A DNA stretch of 64,000 nucleotides from Cytophagales bacterium UBA2561 (GCA_002340355.1 DDLX01000026.1:124001-188000), one strand, 5' to 3'; shown: positions 27,053-36,406, counted from the first letter of the stretch. Notes: a model not told the origin generated them from the letters alone. Made by a program: numbers and translations.

Positions 27053-27460
27053 CTATTCATTATCAAATTCTTCTTCTTTTATAGATAAAATAACAGGAAT
27101 TTTAAGGATACGCTTAAAATCTTGTCCTGCTTCTAACATATCGTCATCTTCTTCCTCATAAAACCAATGAATAATTACTTTACCTTCTTGAGCGTCATAT
27201 CTCTCCAACATTCTAAAAATTTCCATGAGTTTGGCACCCGAAGTAGTATTAAAGCCTTCCATTTTCATGTTGAATGTAATTGGTTTGACTTGTTCTTTGG
27301 TATACCGCTTAATCCAATCAATAATCGGAACATAAAAAGAAACGGGATCCCATGGATAGGAGAGTCCTGAAAACTCACACTTCCCTGTTTCTACATCCAA
27401 TTCCACAGTCGGACGGTAATCATGGTCAATACTATTCCCTTCGAAATAAAGATTTTCCAT
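27053..27460 (-). CDS. SiaC-family regulatory phosphoprotein (DUF1987), first copy
   Basis: 135-residue cytosolic protein of the DUF1987/SiaC family. Family signatures are YPWDPVSFYVPIIDWIKRY and the phosphosite region EGFNTTSGAKLMEIF, where Thr72/Thr73 align with Thr68 of Pseudomonas aeruginosa SiaC. There, kinase SiaB and PP2C phosphatase SiaA control whether SiaC binds its partner. The acidic WFYEEEDDDM segment and C-terminal beta strand are also typical. It is transcribed alone, 31 kb from the SiaB-SiaC pair at 58-59 kb. Its phosphosite has T-T-S-G where the other copy has T-S-S-S, suggesting different partners or kinases. Confidence 0.88.
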   Translation of the reverse strand: MENLYFEGNSIDHDYRPTVELDVETGKCEFSGLSYPWDPVSFYVPIIDWIKRYTKEQVKPITFNMKMEGFNTTSGAKLMEIFRMLERYDAQEGKVIIHWFYEEEDDDMLEAGQDFKRILKIPVILSIKEEEFDNE

Positions 27461-27964
27461 CAGCTAATCAAATTAAACCCGTTTGATACTAAGTTAGGAT
27501 AAAAAATAGAATAAAACCACATTAAAACAGTGTATTAGATGAAGGTTTTATTAAGATATGTGACAAAGTGAGCAGCCCAATTCTCTACATCACTTAGGGT
27601 GGATTTGCTCTAGTGTGTTCTTAAAACTTTTTAGCTTTGAGTTTAATGAAAATTTTAACATTTTCAAAGTTATTTATGGGTCTCTAACAAATCCTGAGAA
27701 AAAGCACACGAATTATTATCGTTTCAAAAGTAGCCTTTTATTTGCTTTTTTTAAGTAAATCAGCAAAAAACTTCGTTTTTGAGAATAAAATTCTTCTTAA
27801 AAAGGTCTTCCCTCATTTACAATAACTGAGAAACATCACTAAGATCTCGTTACTTTACGCAAAAAAGTACAGATGTCCTAATTTTTCGCAATTTAATTGA
27901 AAAATAATCTTTTTTTATCGCAATTTTGTGGCGGATTCAAGTCCAAACAGTAAGCCCCAAGAAA
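27461..27964. other. Divergent intergenic region between siaC and speA
   Basis: 504 bp without a credible ORF on either strand. It must contain the promoters of both flanking genes. No TAnnTTTG box with good spacing is seen before speA, and no tRNA, riboswitch or long inverted repeat is recognised. The long leader of speA could hold regulation, but nothing specific can be shown. Confidence 0.4.
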
Positions 27965-29347
27965 ATGAACTACTCTGACCTCATTCACAAAAGTTACGAA
28001 TTTCCCCAAAGAGGGTTTCACACCAAAAATCAAGAACTTTACTTTCACGATGTCCGCCTCATGGACTTAATCGAAGAATACGGAACTCCTCTACGTATCA
28101 GTTATTTACCTAAAATCTCCGAGCAAATTCAATATGCTACTAGTCTATTTCATGCAGCAATACAACGGCATAATTATCAAGCTGATTACCGCTATTTTTA
28201 TTGCACCAAATCATCTCATTTTAAGTTTATTACAGAAGAAGTTTTAAAAAATGATATAGGATTGGAAACTTCTTCAACTTATGACTTGGATATTTTGGCT
28301 CGATTGACTGCTGATGGGAAAATCAATACACATATCCCAGTTGTTTGTAATGGCTATAAACAAAAAACCTACAAACGAGCTATTTGTAATCTCATTAATG
28401 AAGGATTTGAAAATATGATTCCAATTTTGGATTCAACTAGCGAGTTTCGATTTTATGCGGAAAATATTCGAGAAAATTTCAAAGTAGGGCTTCGGATGGC
28501 AGCAGATGAAAAACCCAATGCCGAATTTTATACTTCTCGTTTAGGAATTCGGGCGGATGAACTCATCAATTTTTATAATGAAACACTCAAGCATTCCAAT
28601 GCTGAACTCAAATTGATGCACTTTTTTATCAATTCAGGAGTACGAGATACCTCATTTTATTGGAGTGAGTTGCACCGATTTGTTACTAAATACTGTGAAT
28701 TGCGACAACATTGCCATACCTTAGATACAGTTGATATTGGTGGAGGAATGCCAATTCAGACTCGTCTTGATTTTTCGTATGATTACGAATACATAGTCGA
28801 TGAAATAGTTAAAACAATAAAATATATTTGTGAAAAACACGGCGTGCCTGTGCCAAATTTGATCACTGAGTTTGGCACTTATACTGTTGGTGAGAGTGGG
28901 GCGATGATTTATTCTGTAGAAGATGCCAAACAACAAAATGATCGTGAGTCATGGTATATGATTGACGGCTCATTAATGACACAACTCCCTGATACATGGG
29001 CAAAAAGGCATGCTTTTGTATTATTAGCCATTAATGGTTGGAATAAGGATTATCGACAAGTAACAATTGGAGGTCTAACTTGTGATAGTGATGATTTTTA
29101 TAATGCCAAAACACATGGTGCAAATATTTATCTACCTGAATATACCGAAGAAGAGCCGCTTTATTTAGGATTTTTCCATACAGGAGCTTATCAGGATGCT
29201 TTGGGAGGGTGTGGAGGAATACAACATTGCTTAGTCCCTGAGCCTCAGCATATTATTGTAGATAAAGACCAGGAAGGAAATATTTCTACTGAGCTTTTTT
29301 GTGAAGAGCAAGATTCAGCCGTTATGCTTCAAATTTTGGGATATTAA
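27965..29347 (+). CDS. speA: Arginine decarboxylase (PLP-dependent, fold type III)
   Basis: Converts arginine to agmatine, the first step of polyamine synthesis in many Bacteroidota. 460 residues, shorter than E. coli SpeA but usual for this phylum. The PLP-lysine motif is YFYCTKSS (Lys82), with the phosphate-binding DIGGGMP in the middle and EFGTYTVGESGA later; the C-terminal GGCGGIQHC provides the active-site cysteine of the partner subunit. ATG 27965 is preferred over an in-frame TTG at 27926. pdxH, 91 nt downstream, makes its cofactor. Confidence 0.85.
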   Translation: MNYSDLIHKSYEFPQRGFHTKNQELYFHDVRLMDLIEEYGTPLRISYLPKISEQIQYATSLFHAAIQRHNYQADYRYFYCTKSSHFKFITEEVLKNDIGLETSSTYDLDILARLTADGKINTHIPVVCNGYKQKTYKRAICNLINEGFENMIPILDSTSEFRFYAENIRENFKVGLRMAADEKPNAEFYTSRLGIRADELINFYNETLKHSNAELKLMHFFINSGVRDTSFYWSELHRFVTKYCELRQHCHTLDTVDIGGGMPIQTRLDFSYDYEYIVDEIVKTIKYICEKHGVPVPNLITEFGTYTVGESGAMIYSVEDAKQQNDRESWYMIDGSLMTQLPDTWAKRHAFVLLAINGWNKDYRQVTIGGLTCDSDDFYNAKTHGANIYLPEYTEEEPLYLGFFHTGAYQDALGGCGGIQHCLVPEPQHIIVDKDQEGNISTELFCEEQDSAVMLQILGY

Positions 29348-29437
29348 ATTCAAAAAGTAACAACATAAAATCAGATTTAAAGGTTGTTTAAAAGCAGTCA
29401 AAATCCACTTATCCATAAAAAAATACAAACATAAACC

Positions 29438-30079
29438 ATGAACTTACGAGATATTCGCACGGATTATCAATTAGGCACGCTGTTGGAGTCGGATGTAGTC
29501 GAAAGTCCTTTTGAGCAGTTCCGAATTTGGATGCAAGAAGCTCAAAATACTCCTGAAATTATAGAACCTACGGCAATGCACTTAGCAACAGCCTCCAAAA
29601 ACGGACGACCTTCGACTCGTGTAGTTTTGCTCAAAGAATTAGATGATATAGGTTTTGTCTTTTTTGGAAATTACGATAGTCGAAAAGGAAAACATTTATT
29701 AGAAAATCCATATGCAGGATTAAATTTCTTTTGGCAACCTCTTCAGCGTCAGGTACGTATTGAAGGAAAAGCAGAAAAAATAACTGCTGAATTATCTACT
29801 GAATATTATAATTCTCGTCCGAAAGGAAGTCAAGTAGGAGCTATTGCCTCACCTCAAAGTCATGAAATCGAAAGCCGTGACTTCTTAGAAAAACAGGTTG
29901 AAATATTCACGAAAAAATATGAAAATTCTAATCCTGAACGTCCTGAAAATTGGGGAGGATTCCGAATCATTCCTCAATATTTTGAATTTTGGCAAGGACG
30001 TGCTAGCCGTTTACATGACCGAATTATCTATCAAAAAGATGAAGCTAATCACTGGAAAATGAAGCGATTAGCTCCATAA
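29438..30079 (+). CDS. pdxH: Pyridoxamine 5'-phosphate oxidase
   Basis: FMN-dependent oxidation of pyridoxamine or pyridoxine phosphate to pyridoxal phosphate. 213 residues, the normal length. Family motifs are MNLRDIRTDY, NGRPSTRVVLLKELDDIGFVF (split over residues ~52-72), NYDSRKGKHL, RQVRIEGKAEK and the C-terminal FWQGRASRLHDR with ERPENWGGFRI. The upstream gene is PLP-dependent arginine decarboxylase, a sensible pairing. A terminator hairpin follows. Confidence 0.96.
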   Translation: MNLRDIRTDYQLGTLLESDVVESPFEQFRIWMQEAQNTPEIIEPTAMHLATASKNGRPSTRVVLLKELDDIGFVFFGNYDSRKGKHLLENPYAGLNFFWQPLQRQVRIEGKAEKITAELSTEYYNSRPKGSQVGAIASPQSHEIESRDFLEKQVEIFTKKYENSNPERPENWGGFRIIPQYFEFWQGRASRLHDRIIYQKDEANHWKMKRLAP

Positions 30080-30131
30080 GCATAAAAAAGTATTAGATTG
30101 AAACAGTCTAGTTTTAAAAAATATTTAAGAT

Positions 30132-30176
30132 AAAATCAAGCAAAAATATACCTTCATATTAGCTTGATTTTTTTTA
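30132..30176 (+). terminator. Intrinsic terminator after pdxH
   Basis: Inverted repeat AAAATCAAGC / GCTTGATTTT with a 20-nt loop followed by a run of T residues to 30176. It begins 53 nt after the pdxH stop. Confidence 0.7.
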
Positions 30177-30262
30177 TCAAAACAAGCTAAAAAGTACATT
30201 CTGGAGTTAATTTTGTTTTTAATTTTTGCAGACAAACAATAGACAAAACTCATTCAATTTTG

Positions 30263-30270
30263 TACCTTTG
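30263..30270 (+). promoter_or_regulatory. Candidate -7 box (TACCTTTG) upstream of the DUF721 gene
   Basis: Exact TAnnTTTG match between the pdxH terminator and the DUF721 start at 30410. No clear TTTG lies 19-21 nt upstream. The implied leader would be about 130 nt. Confidence 0.35.
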
Positions 30271-30409
30271 TCGTATTGTTTTTTTAATACATTTTTACAT
30301 CAAAGTTACGTCCTTTTTAAGTTTACTTGCAGATTTTAAGGAGAGATAATTGATAGTCAAATCATTATACTTTCTTTCGTTTTTATTTATCCCAAAAACT
30401 TGTTCGTTT

Positions 30410-30727
30410 ATGCGTCATTTTCGTAAGTTATCTGTTCGACAGTCTAATCAGCCGACTGCGTTGAAGGATGTTATGCCCAAATTTTTTGAAACTTATCAAC
30501 TCAAAAAACCACATCAAGAAGCAAATATTAAAACTTCGTGGCTTCAAATGATGGGCAAACCAATTGCTGACCGTACACGACGATTATTTATACAAAACAA
30601 AGTATTATACGTGGAACTATCTTCTGCTCCACTCAAACAAGAATTGAGTATGTCGGGAAATAAAGTACGGGATTTGTTGAATCAACAAATGGGAGAAAAT
30701 GTATTAGATAAAGTAATTTTCATCTAA
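30410..30727 (+). CDS. DUF721 domain protein
   Basis: 105 residues from ATG 30410; an in-frame TTG at 30350 would add a hydrophobic extension that is not typical. Family features are LKDVMPKFFETYQLKKPHQEANIKTSW at the start, then WLQMMGKPIADRTRRLFIQNKVLYVELSSAPLKQELSM, with conserved W..+.G and L.V...S..+.QEL (written here in parts across residues ~40-85). DUF721 proteins are small, predicted to bind nucleic acid, and often sit near recF or gyrB; that context is absent here. Confidence 0.85.
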   Translation: MRHFRKLSVRQSNQPTALKDVMPKFFETYQLKKPHQEANIKTSWLQMMGKPIADRTRRLFIQNKVLYVELSSAPLKQELSMSGNKVRDLLNQQMGENVLDKVIFI

Positions 30728-30742
30728 GAATTGAATTTGAAA

Positions 30743-30776
30743 ACCTTTGACAAAGTTTACTCACCTCATCAAAGGT
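30743..30776. repeat. 34-nt palindromic intergenic element, copy 6
   Basis: Outer arms ACCTTTGA / TCAAAGGT pair perfectly over 8 bp; the inner part (CAAAGTTTA on the left) pairs poorly. It starts 16 nt after the DUF721 stop, between convergent genes. The left half is close to the copy at 46918, suggesting a degraded member of that subtype. Confidence 0.55.
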
Positions 30777-30801
30777 AATAATCTAATAATCAAAATGATG
30801 A

Positions 30802-33246
30802 CTAGTAATAAATCACTTCACACTTCGGATTAGCCTTCTTAAATTTATCTATAAATAACTTCCAAATTTTGGCATTATAACACTTGAGAGAAGTTAACTT
30901 TTTCAATTCATAAAGTGGTTTCAAAAAACGAACATTGGTATTTGAGATATCAATTTCATTCATTTTTCGAAGCCCAGCCAAATCTTTTAAATTACTAACA
31001 GGTGTTCCTGCAATTCTCAATATTTTCATTTTTTTGAGATTTTTCAAAGGAGCAAGATCACTTACGGCTGTATTTTCGCATTCAAGATGTTGCAAATTTT
31101 TCAATCCCGAAATATCCTTCAAACTTCCAATGGGACTCTTCGAGCATTGCAATAATTGCAAGGTAGTAAGTGCTTTGATCGGTTCTAAATTACTAATATT
31201 CGTATTCGAAAATCGTAACTCTCGTAAACGGATAAATTTTCGCAACGGACTCAGATCTCGAATTTGTGAGTTATCTGTAATATTAATAGCCGTCAAGCTC
31301 GTTAACTTATGCAATTCTTCTCCTGTTGGTTTTTGGGATATTTTAACATATTTCGTCAACACTTCTCGCCATTCATTTGGAACAGTGTTCCACCATGATT
31401 GCAACTCTTTTGTTCTGAAAATCAACAATATATTTTTCAATCCTGCTAACTTAATCACCTGTGAAGAAGAAACTAGTGTTCCATTCATATACACTTTCTT
31501 GAGACTAGAAAGATAAATTAATGCTGAAATCTGTTGTACCTTCGTATTTTCAAAATTCAAAACTTCCAATTTATTCAAATTACTCAATAACTCAAGTTTT
31601 GATACTCCTGTATTAGCAATATTTAAAACTTGTAAATCAATCAAATCAACAAGCGGGGTTAAATCTGAAATTCCTGAACCTGAACAGTTTAATTCTTTTA
31701 AATTAACCATGACCTTGAGGGGTTCAAGTGAAGTAATTCCCTTTTGATTGCTAAGATCTAACTGAGATAATGCAGAAATCTGATGTAATTGTTCTTTGGT
31801 TGGATTACCTTCAAATTTAACTGCTTTCTGAAAAGCTGTTTTCCACCCTGAAGGAAGTGCTTCCCACCAATTTTCAAGAGCTTTGGATTCGTAAATTAAT
31901 AAGGTTTTGGGATGCAAAGACATAAATTCTTTAGCTTCTTTTGCTGTTACAGAAGAGTGATCGCAGTAAATTTTAGATAAATTCTTCAAATCATGTAAGG
32001 GAGCAAGAGAAGCTACTTTAGTATCATTAATGAATAATGATTTCAAATTTTTCAATCCATTTAATGGCTTCAAATCAGCCACTGGTGTTTTATCCATTTC
32101 TAATAATTGCAAATTTTTCAATTTTGATAAAATAGATAAGTTATTTACACCTGTTTTAGAGAATTGTAAAATTTCAATATTTTGTAATTTTTCTAAAGGC
32201 TTAATAGAACGTACTTTTGTTTCTGAAAAACTTAACTCTTTCAAATTCAAAAGTTCTGAAATAGCTTTTAAACCAGAAACCTGTGTACCTGAAATTCGCA
32301 ATCGCTCCAGTTTTACATAATTTTGTAAGGGAGAAATATCTTTAATGGGGATATTTTCAAGATACAAATTTTTTAATGCCGTAGCATATTTCATAGGAGC
32401 AAATGTAGGAATTTTTGTATTTGAGCAATCTAAATATTCTAACTGTGTTAAGTTCCGAATGGGAAAAATACTATCAGCTTGTGTACCTGAAATATTTAAT
32501 TTTTTAAGTTTTGTTAATTTTGATAAAGGCTTGATACTCTTAATATTAGATTTTCCAGAAATGTCTAATTCTTCGGTAGCTAAGATCTTTTTGAGTTGTG
32601 GAATACTGGGAATATCACCTACTTGCATATCTCCCGTAAGAATAGTTTTCCAGTCTGTTGAAAGCTGTTTCCACCAATTTTCAAGTTCTTCTTCTTCGTT
32701 GAGTTTGGTAGTATATACACTTACAATTTTGAGTTGGCGTTGCGTTTCATTAACTGCAATTTCCACATAGCGGGGTTTATTTGTATTTATTGAATCTCCC
32801 TTGATAGTAATTCCATTGAGATTACGACTCATCGAAATTTTGAAAAATAGTCGATTTTCAGAGTTCGTAAAGTGTGTAACTTCTTCGATATTAAACTCAA
32901 ATTTAACTTCTTTAAAGAAGAAATCTACATCCTTGAAGTAGGCTTGAACATCTTTGTTGGTTACCATTTCTCGATTTTCATCCAAGTCATCTTCGACTTG
33001 CACTTTATCATCTTGAAAAAACTTCAGGTAACTTTCATTAATGATAATATCCTTATCTTCGGCAGAAGTTTCAGGATCTCCAAGTGTATTCAATGAATAT
33101 TCAAAGAATTTGACTAATTTTTTAGCTCGTTGGCGGTACTCTTCTAATTTCTCTGACTCGTTTTCACCTTGAGCATGAACCAAAAGTGGAAAACAAAAGA
33201 GAAAACATTGCAAAATTTTCAATGTTAATTTTGATGGTAATTTCAT
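30802..33246 (-). CDS. Exported leucine-rich-repeat protein with three W-rich modules
   Basis: 814 residues from ATG 33246, which directly begins a signal peptide (MKLPSKLTLKILQCFLFCF, cleavage near VHAQG). The upstream in-frame start at 33324 adds 26 residues that do not look like a signal. The mature protein has an ~150-residue N-terminal domain, then SDS22-like LRRs of ~22 residues (L..L..L..S.T.V..L.PL). These are arranged in three blocks, each opened by a ~50-residue module beginning LENWWKQLSTDWK, LENWWEALPSGWK or LQSWWNTVPNEWR, at about residues 188, 457 and 617. Its role is unknown; protein binding is likely. Confidence 0.85.
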   Translation of the reverse strand: MKLPSKLTLKILQCFLFCFPLLVHAQGENESEKLEEYRQRAKKLVKFFEYSLNTLGDPETSAEDKDIIINESYLKFFQDDKVQVEDDLDENREMVTNKDVQAYFKDVDFFFKEVKFEFNIEEVTHFTNSENRLFFKISMSRNLNGITIKGDSINTNKPRYVEIAVNETQRQLKIVSVYTTKLNEEEELENWWKQLSTDWKTILTGDMQVGDIPSIPQLKKILATEELDISGKSNIKSIKPLSKLTKLKKLNISGTQADSIFPIRNLTQLEYLDCSNTKIPTFAPMKYATALKNLYLENIPIKDISPLQNYVKLERLRISGTQVSGLKAISELLNLKELSFSETKVRSIKPLEKLQNIEILQFSKTGVNNLSILSKLKNLQLLEMDKTPVADLKPLNGLKNLKSLFINDTKVASLAPLHDLKNLSKIYCDHSSVTAKEAKEFMSLHPKTLLIYESKALENWWEALPSGWKTAFQKAVKFEGNPTKEQLHQISALSQLDLSNQKGITSLEPLKVMVNLKELNCSGSGISDLTPLVDLIDLQVLNIANTGVSKLELLSNLNKLEVLNFENTKVQQISALIYLSSLKKVYMNGTLVSSSQVIKLAGLKNILLIFRTKELQSWWNTVPNEWREVLTKYVKISQKPTGEELHKLTSLTAINITDNSQIRDLSPLRKFIRLRELRFSNTNISNLEPIKALTTLQLLQCSKSPIGSLKDISGLKNLQHLECENTAVSDLAPLKNLKKMKILRIAGTPVSNLKDLAGLRKMNEIDISNTNVRFLKPLYELKKLTSLKCYNAKIWKLFIDKFKKANPKCEVIYY

Positions 33247-33435
33247 ATTTCTAGAGATTTGTGAATGATTTTCTGGGCATCGGCAAATTAAAAAAACATC
33301 GTTTAAACTTAGGGAATGTCTCAAAAAACGTAGAGGTTTCTGTTTTCTTATGAATCCTGAATCTGCAAGGATTTATCAAGTCGTTTTTATGATGAATTTT
33401 ATGGAGTGTGAAAGGAGAGTTTGGGATATATCAAA

Positions 33436-33457
33436 TTGGCTGTGAAGCCACAGCCAA
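33436..33457 (-). terminator. Short perfect hairpin downstream of the CcmD-like gene
   Basis: Perfect 9-bp stem TTGGCTGTG / CACAGCCAA with a 4-nt loop, 64 nt after the stop of the minus-strand CcmD-like gene. On the minus strand it is followed by TTTGATA, a weak T run. Confidence 0.5.
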
Positions 33458-33520
33458 CAATGATTATTAAACTAATGGTATTCCATAATAATGAGGTAAA
33501 ATCTCTTAATTTGTATTATT

Positions 33521-33784
33521 TCATTCTTGATTGGCTAACATCTTTTCCAGTTTAGAGGTTTTTTTATCAATGATTACCAAGTAAGTAATTAATCCTCCTA
33601 AAATAACTGAAATGACAGCAATAACGACATAAATTTTACCATCTTCTCGAAACTTATCTGCCATTTCAATATCCGTATTTTGGTAGTCAGTGTCCGAAAT
33701 TGGAATTTTATCGTTTTGAGCGAATAAAATAGAGCCATTCAGCCAGAGAAAAAATCCTATAAAAGTTGCTATTTTCTTTAACAT
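33521..33784 (-). CDS. CcmD family protein
   Basis: 87 residues. An N-terminal signal-like hydrophobic segment (FIGFFLWLNGSILFAQ) is followed by a short linker and a single membrane helix preceded by REDGKIYVVIAVISVILGG. It ends in the basic IDKKTSKLEKML, the usual form of Bacteroidota CcmD-like proteins. CcmD proteins stabilise the heme exporter in cytochrome c maturation. In many relatives the gene lies beside ccmC; here it stands alone between the LRR protein and nadK. Confidence 0.75.
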   Translation of the reverse strand: MLKKIATFIGFFLWLNGSILFAQNDKIPISDTDYQNTDIEMADKFREDGKIYVVIAVISVILGGLITYLVIIDKKTSKLEKMLANQE

Positions 33785-33954
33785 GAAAAAAAAGATTAGA
33801 ATGTGTCCTACTTCTATTTTTGAAGTGCCAAATTTAAAGAAAAAACAGGCATTTCATTGAAAATTAATGGAAGTAAATTATACTAAGGATTTTGAAGGAT
33901 AAAATATGAAACGTTATACAAAAATTGATTTTAAAAAACTAATAATCAAATAAT

Positions 33955-34830
33955 TTAGTTTCTAGAATCTAATCCCCAATTAACTTTTAGACGTAATGTT
34001 TTTAGGAAATTTTCATTTGGTAAGCGCACCATTTTGGTCGGAAATTCACATTTTCGGACTTCTAATTGAATACCAGAAGTTACAATTCGAGAACGAGAAT
34101 CCAACGAAACTAAAAAAGTATCAGTTCGTCCTTCTGTCTCAAAAGTAATCACCGAGTCATCTGAAACGACTAAAGGACGAACATTCAAATTATGTGGACT
34201 AATCGGAGCAATCACAAAATTCTGTGAATGCGGCATCACTACAGGACCTCCTGCACTTAAACAATATCCCGTTGAACCCGTTGGAGTTGAGACAATTAAA
34301 CCATCTGCCCAATATGAGTTTAAGTACTCCCCATTAATATAGGTATGAACTACAATCATTGAAGCAATGTCTCGCTTGGTGATGGTAAATTCATTTAACC
34401 CAAAACTATTTTTTCCAAAGATGGCGCGGTCGGTTGTCAATCGAATAAGGGTTCGTTCCTCGACCCCAAATTCATTATTCATAACGGCATCCAGTCCCCT
34501 TTGTAAATGCCCAATATTGAGGGTCGCTAAAAATCCTAAACGACCTAGATTAATTCCTAAAATCGGAATCCCTGAATCACGGGCAAGCATAACGCTTTCT
34601 AAGAATGTTCCGTCACCGCCTAAACTGAGCATCAAATCAGCTTCTTTCGGATGGAGAAATTTCCGAAAAACGCCTTGGTGTACAATTTCAATACCCGAAT
34701 TTTGTAAGTGTTTTTGGAAGTCTTCGGATAGTAACAGAACCGCCTTTCGTCTTTCTAACTCTCTGAATATCTCTTTAATAAAAGGCTGTTTATTGGGTGC
34801 AAAGGCACGGCTATGGATGGCTATTTTCAT
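33955..34830 (-). CDS. nadK: NAD kinase
   Basis: Phosphorylates NAD to NADP in the cytosol. 291 residues from ATG 34830 (three codons inside the longest frame, giving MKIAIHSRAFAPNK). The diagnostic SLGGDGTFLESV, GINLGRLGFLA, WADGLIVSTPTGSTGYCLSAGGP and the late PISPHNLNVRPLVV are all present. The TauE/SafE-type gene lies 46 nt upstream on the same strand, and a shared transcript is possible. Confidence 0.96.
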   Translation of the reverse strand: MKIAIHSRAFAPNKQPFIKEIFRELERRKAVLLLSEDFQKHLQNSGIEIVHQGVFRKFLHPKEADLMLSLGGDGTFLESVMLARDSGIPILGINLGRLGFLATLNIGHLQRGLDAVMNNEFGVEERTLIRLTTDRAIFGKNSFGLNEFTITKRDIASMIVVHTYINGEYLNSYWADGLIVSTPTGSTGYCLSAGGPVVMPHSQNFVIAPISPHNLNVRPLVVSDDSVITFETEGRTDTFLVSLDSRSRIVTSGIQLEVRKCEFPTKMVRLPNENFLKTLRLKVNWGLDSRN

Positions 34831-34876
34831 AGAATTCAAGACTCATAACACAAAAAATCAGCAAAAGGTAGTCAAT

Positions 34877-35650
34877 TTATACGCCAAAATAGAATTTCTC
34901 CAAGACTAATTTTAAAATTGAAACGACAACTACCAAGATCAAAAGTCGTCTTGTCCAAAGCCCTGCGGCTTGGCTTTTGACCGCAAATCGAGAGGCAAGT
35001 TGTGCACCAATGACTTGCCCTATAGCTGTAACTCCTCCAAAAATCCAGTCAATTTGTCCTTCATAAATAAAAATAACTAAAATGGGTAAGGTAAAAACCA
35101 AAACGGCAAGTAGTTTAATGGCATTCGATTCAGTTAAGGTTAATCCACATTGTAAGACCAACACGGCTAACATCAAAACCCCAACTCCTGCTTGTACGAA
35201 TCCTCCATAAAAACCTACTCCAAAGAGTGATAATAAAGTTATAATAGTCATTTTCTGAGGTGGATCGCTAGTTTCTCGTAGCCATTTTTTAGGTTTTAGT
35301 AGGATGATAACCAACATAATAAACATGACTGCACCAATAGCATATTCCATATTTTGAGCTGAAGTTTGAGAAGCCACTACCGCCCCTAAAACTGCACCTA
35401 AAACCATCGGAACTAACAATTTCCAAACCTTTGAAATTTGGATTTTATCGTTTTTAACGAAAGTCGAAGTAGCAGTTATACTTTGTAAGAGTACTCCAAT
35501 TCGATTTGTTCCATTAGCAATATCAGCAGGTAAACCACCCAAATTCATAAAAATAGAAAGGGTAATTAATGACCCACTTCCTGCTAGGGTATTGATAAAT
35601 CCTGCCAACACACCCGCCAAAATCAAGACGATATAAATGTAATTTTCCAT
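34877..35650 (-). CDS. TauE/SafE-family membrane permease
   Basis: 257 residues with about eight hydrophobic segments, the pattern of the sulfite exporter TauE/SafE family. The two family half-repeats are visible: an N-terminal GVLAGFINTLAGSGSLIT and a second-half GFYGGFVQAGVGVLML. Members are thought to export sulfite, sulfoacetate or other organic anions. The substrate is not predictable here. It lies between the ParA-like gene and nadK on the same strand (64 and 46 nt gaps), a probable operon without an obvious shared pathway. Confidence 0.88.
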   Translation of the reverse strand: MENYIYIVLILAGVLAGFINTLAGSGSLITLSIFMNLGGLPADIANGTNRIGVLLQSITATSTFVKNDKIQISKVWKLLVPMVLGAVLGAVVASQTSAQNMEYAIGAVMFIMLVIILLKPKKWLRETSDPPQKMTIITLLSLFGVGFYGGFVQAGVGVLMLAVLVLQCGLTLTESNAIKLLAVLVFTLPILVIFIYEGQIDWIFGGVTAIGQVIGAQLASRFAVKSQAAGLWTRRLLILVVVVSILKLVLEKFYFGV

Positions 35651-35713
35651 CTGTTTTTGAGCTAAACTTTTCCGAAACTTAGCAAGTCTATAAAAAGATA
35701 GATTGGTATTATT

Positions 35714-36406
35714 TTACAATTCCAATTTATTAAATTCTTTATTTATATTTTGTTGCCAAACTCGAACTCTTCTGCGCTCTAACAAACGTAATCCTTCTCC
35801 TTTTTTGACATTATTAATAGCAGCCCAAAAACTATCATTTGCCGTATCAATTTTTTGCATTACAGTAGCATGTAAACGAGGCATTTCTATAATATCTCCT
35901 CCTAATTCAAGGACTTCTCCTTTAATTTCGGACTGATGGAAAATATCAAAATTTTCACCTCGTCCTTTGTTCAAAACCACTACATAATGCACTTTATCCT
36001 GAAATTTTTGAATTAGCTCTTTCAAAAGAATTACCGAGTCCTTACTATCATCCATTACATGCCAAAAGTTGAAAGCAACTTCCATTTCTTCAGCAAGCTC
36101 CATCACACCACTTTCATCCATCCATCGAAGTAAAGGTAATTTCGTTTGTGCTGCCAAATCAACTAAAACACGTCCATCCTCCCAGTCCTCTAAACTTTCA
36201 ATGAGTTGATCAAGGCTATCGTAATTATCAACAATAATTGAAGAGCTGAAATCAGGGTAAAAACGAGCAAATGATCGATGAGATTGGTCGGCATCATGTC
36301 CTTTGAAAGGAATGCGTTGGTCAATAAAATATTGTGCTAGGACTCTGGCTAGTACTGATTTTCCTACGCCTCCTTTTTCACCGCCAATGAAATGTATCTT
36401 TTTCAT
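35714..36406 (-). CDS. ParA/MobD-like P-loop ATPase
   Basis: 230 residues. It starts with a deviant Walker A, FIGGEKGGVGKSVLARVLAQ (Lys11 and Lys16), then a DADQSHRSFARFYPDF segment and VLVDLAAQTKLPLLRW as Walker B-like part. This matches ParA/MinD-type nucleotide-binding proteins, most like mobilisation-protein MobD relatives rather than ParA partition proteins. No ParB, parS or relaxase gene is adjacent, so a partition or conjugation role is not supported. It is the first gene of the likely operon with the TauE/SafE permease and nadK. Confidence 0.75.
   Translation of the reverse strand: MKKIHFIGGEKGGVGKSVLARVLAQYFIDQRIPFKGHDADQSHRSFARFYPDFSSSIIVDNYDSLDQLIESLEDWEDGRVLVDLAAQTKLPLLRWMDESGVMELAEEMEVAFNFWHVMDDSKDSVILLKELIQKFQDKVHYVVVLNKGRGENFDIFHQSEIKGEVLELGGDIIEMPRLHATVMQKIDTANDSFWAAINNVKKGEGLRLLERRRVRVWQQNINKEFNKLEL

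Noticed and set aside
30935..31516. 193-residue plus-strand ORF opposite the LRR gene
   Set aside because: Shadow of the repetitive LRR coding strand; composition is Phe/Ser-rich and repeats with the same period as the LRR gene.
34367..34909. 180-residue plus-strand ORF opposite nadK
   Set aside because: nadK has all family motifs on the minus strand; the opposing frame has no recognisable domain and spans the nadK-permease gap.
35714..36406. Plasmid partition or conjugation locus from the ParA/MobD-like ATPase
   Set aside because: No ParB, parS-like repeats, relaxase or replication gene is nearby; surrounding genes are chromosomal housekeeping.
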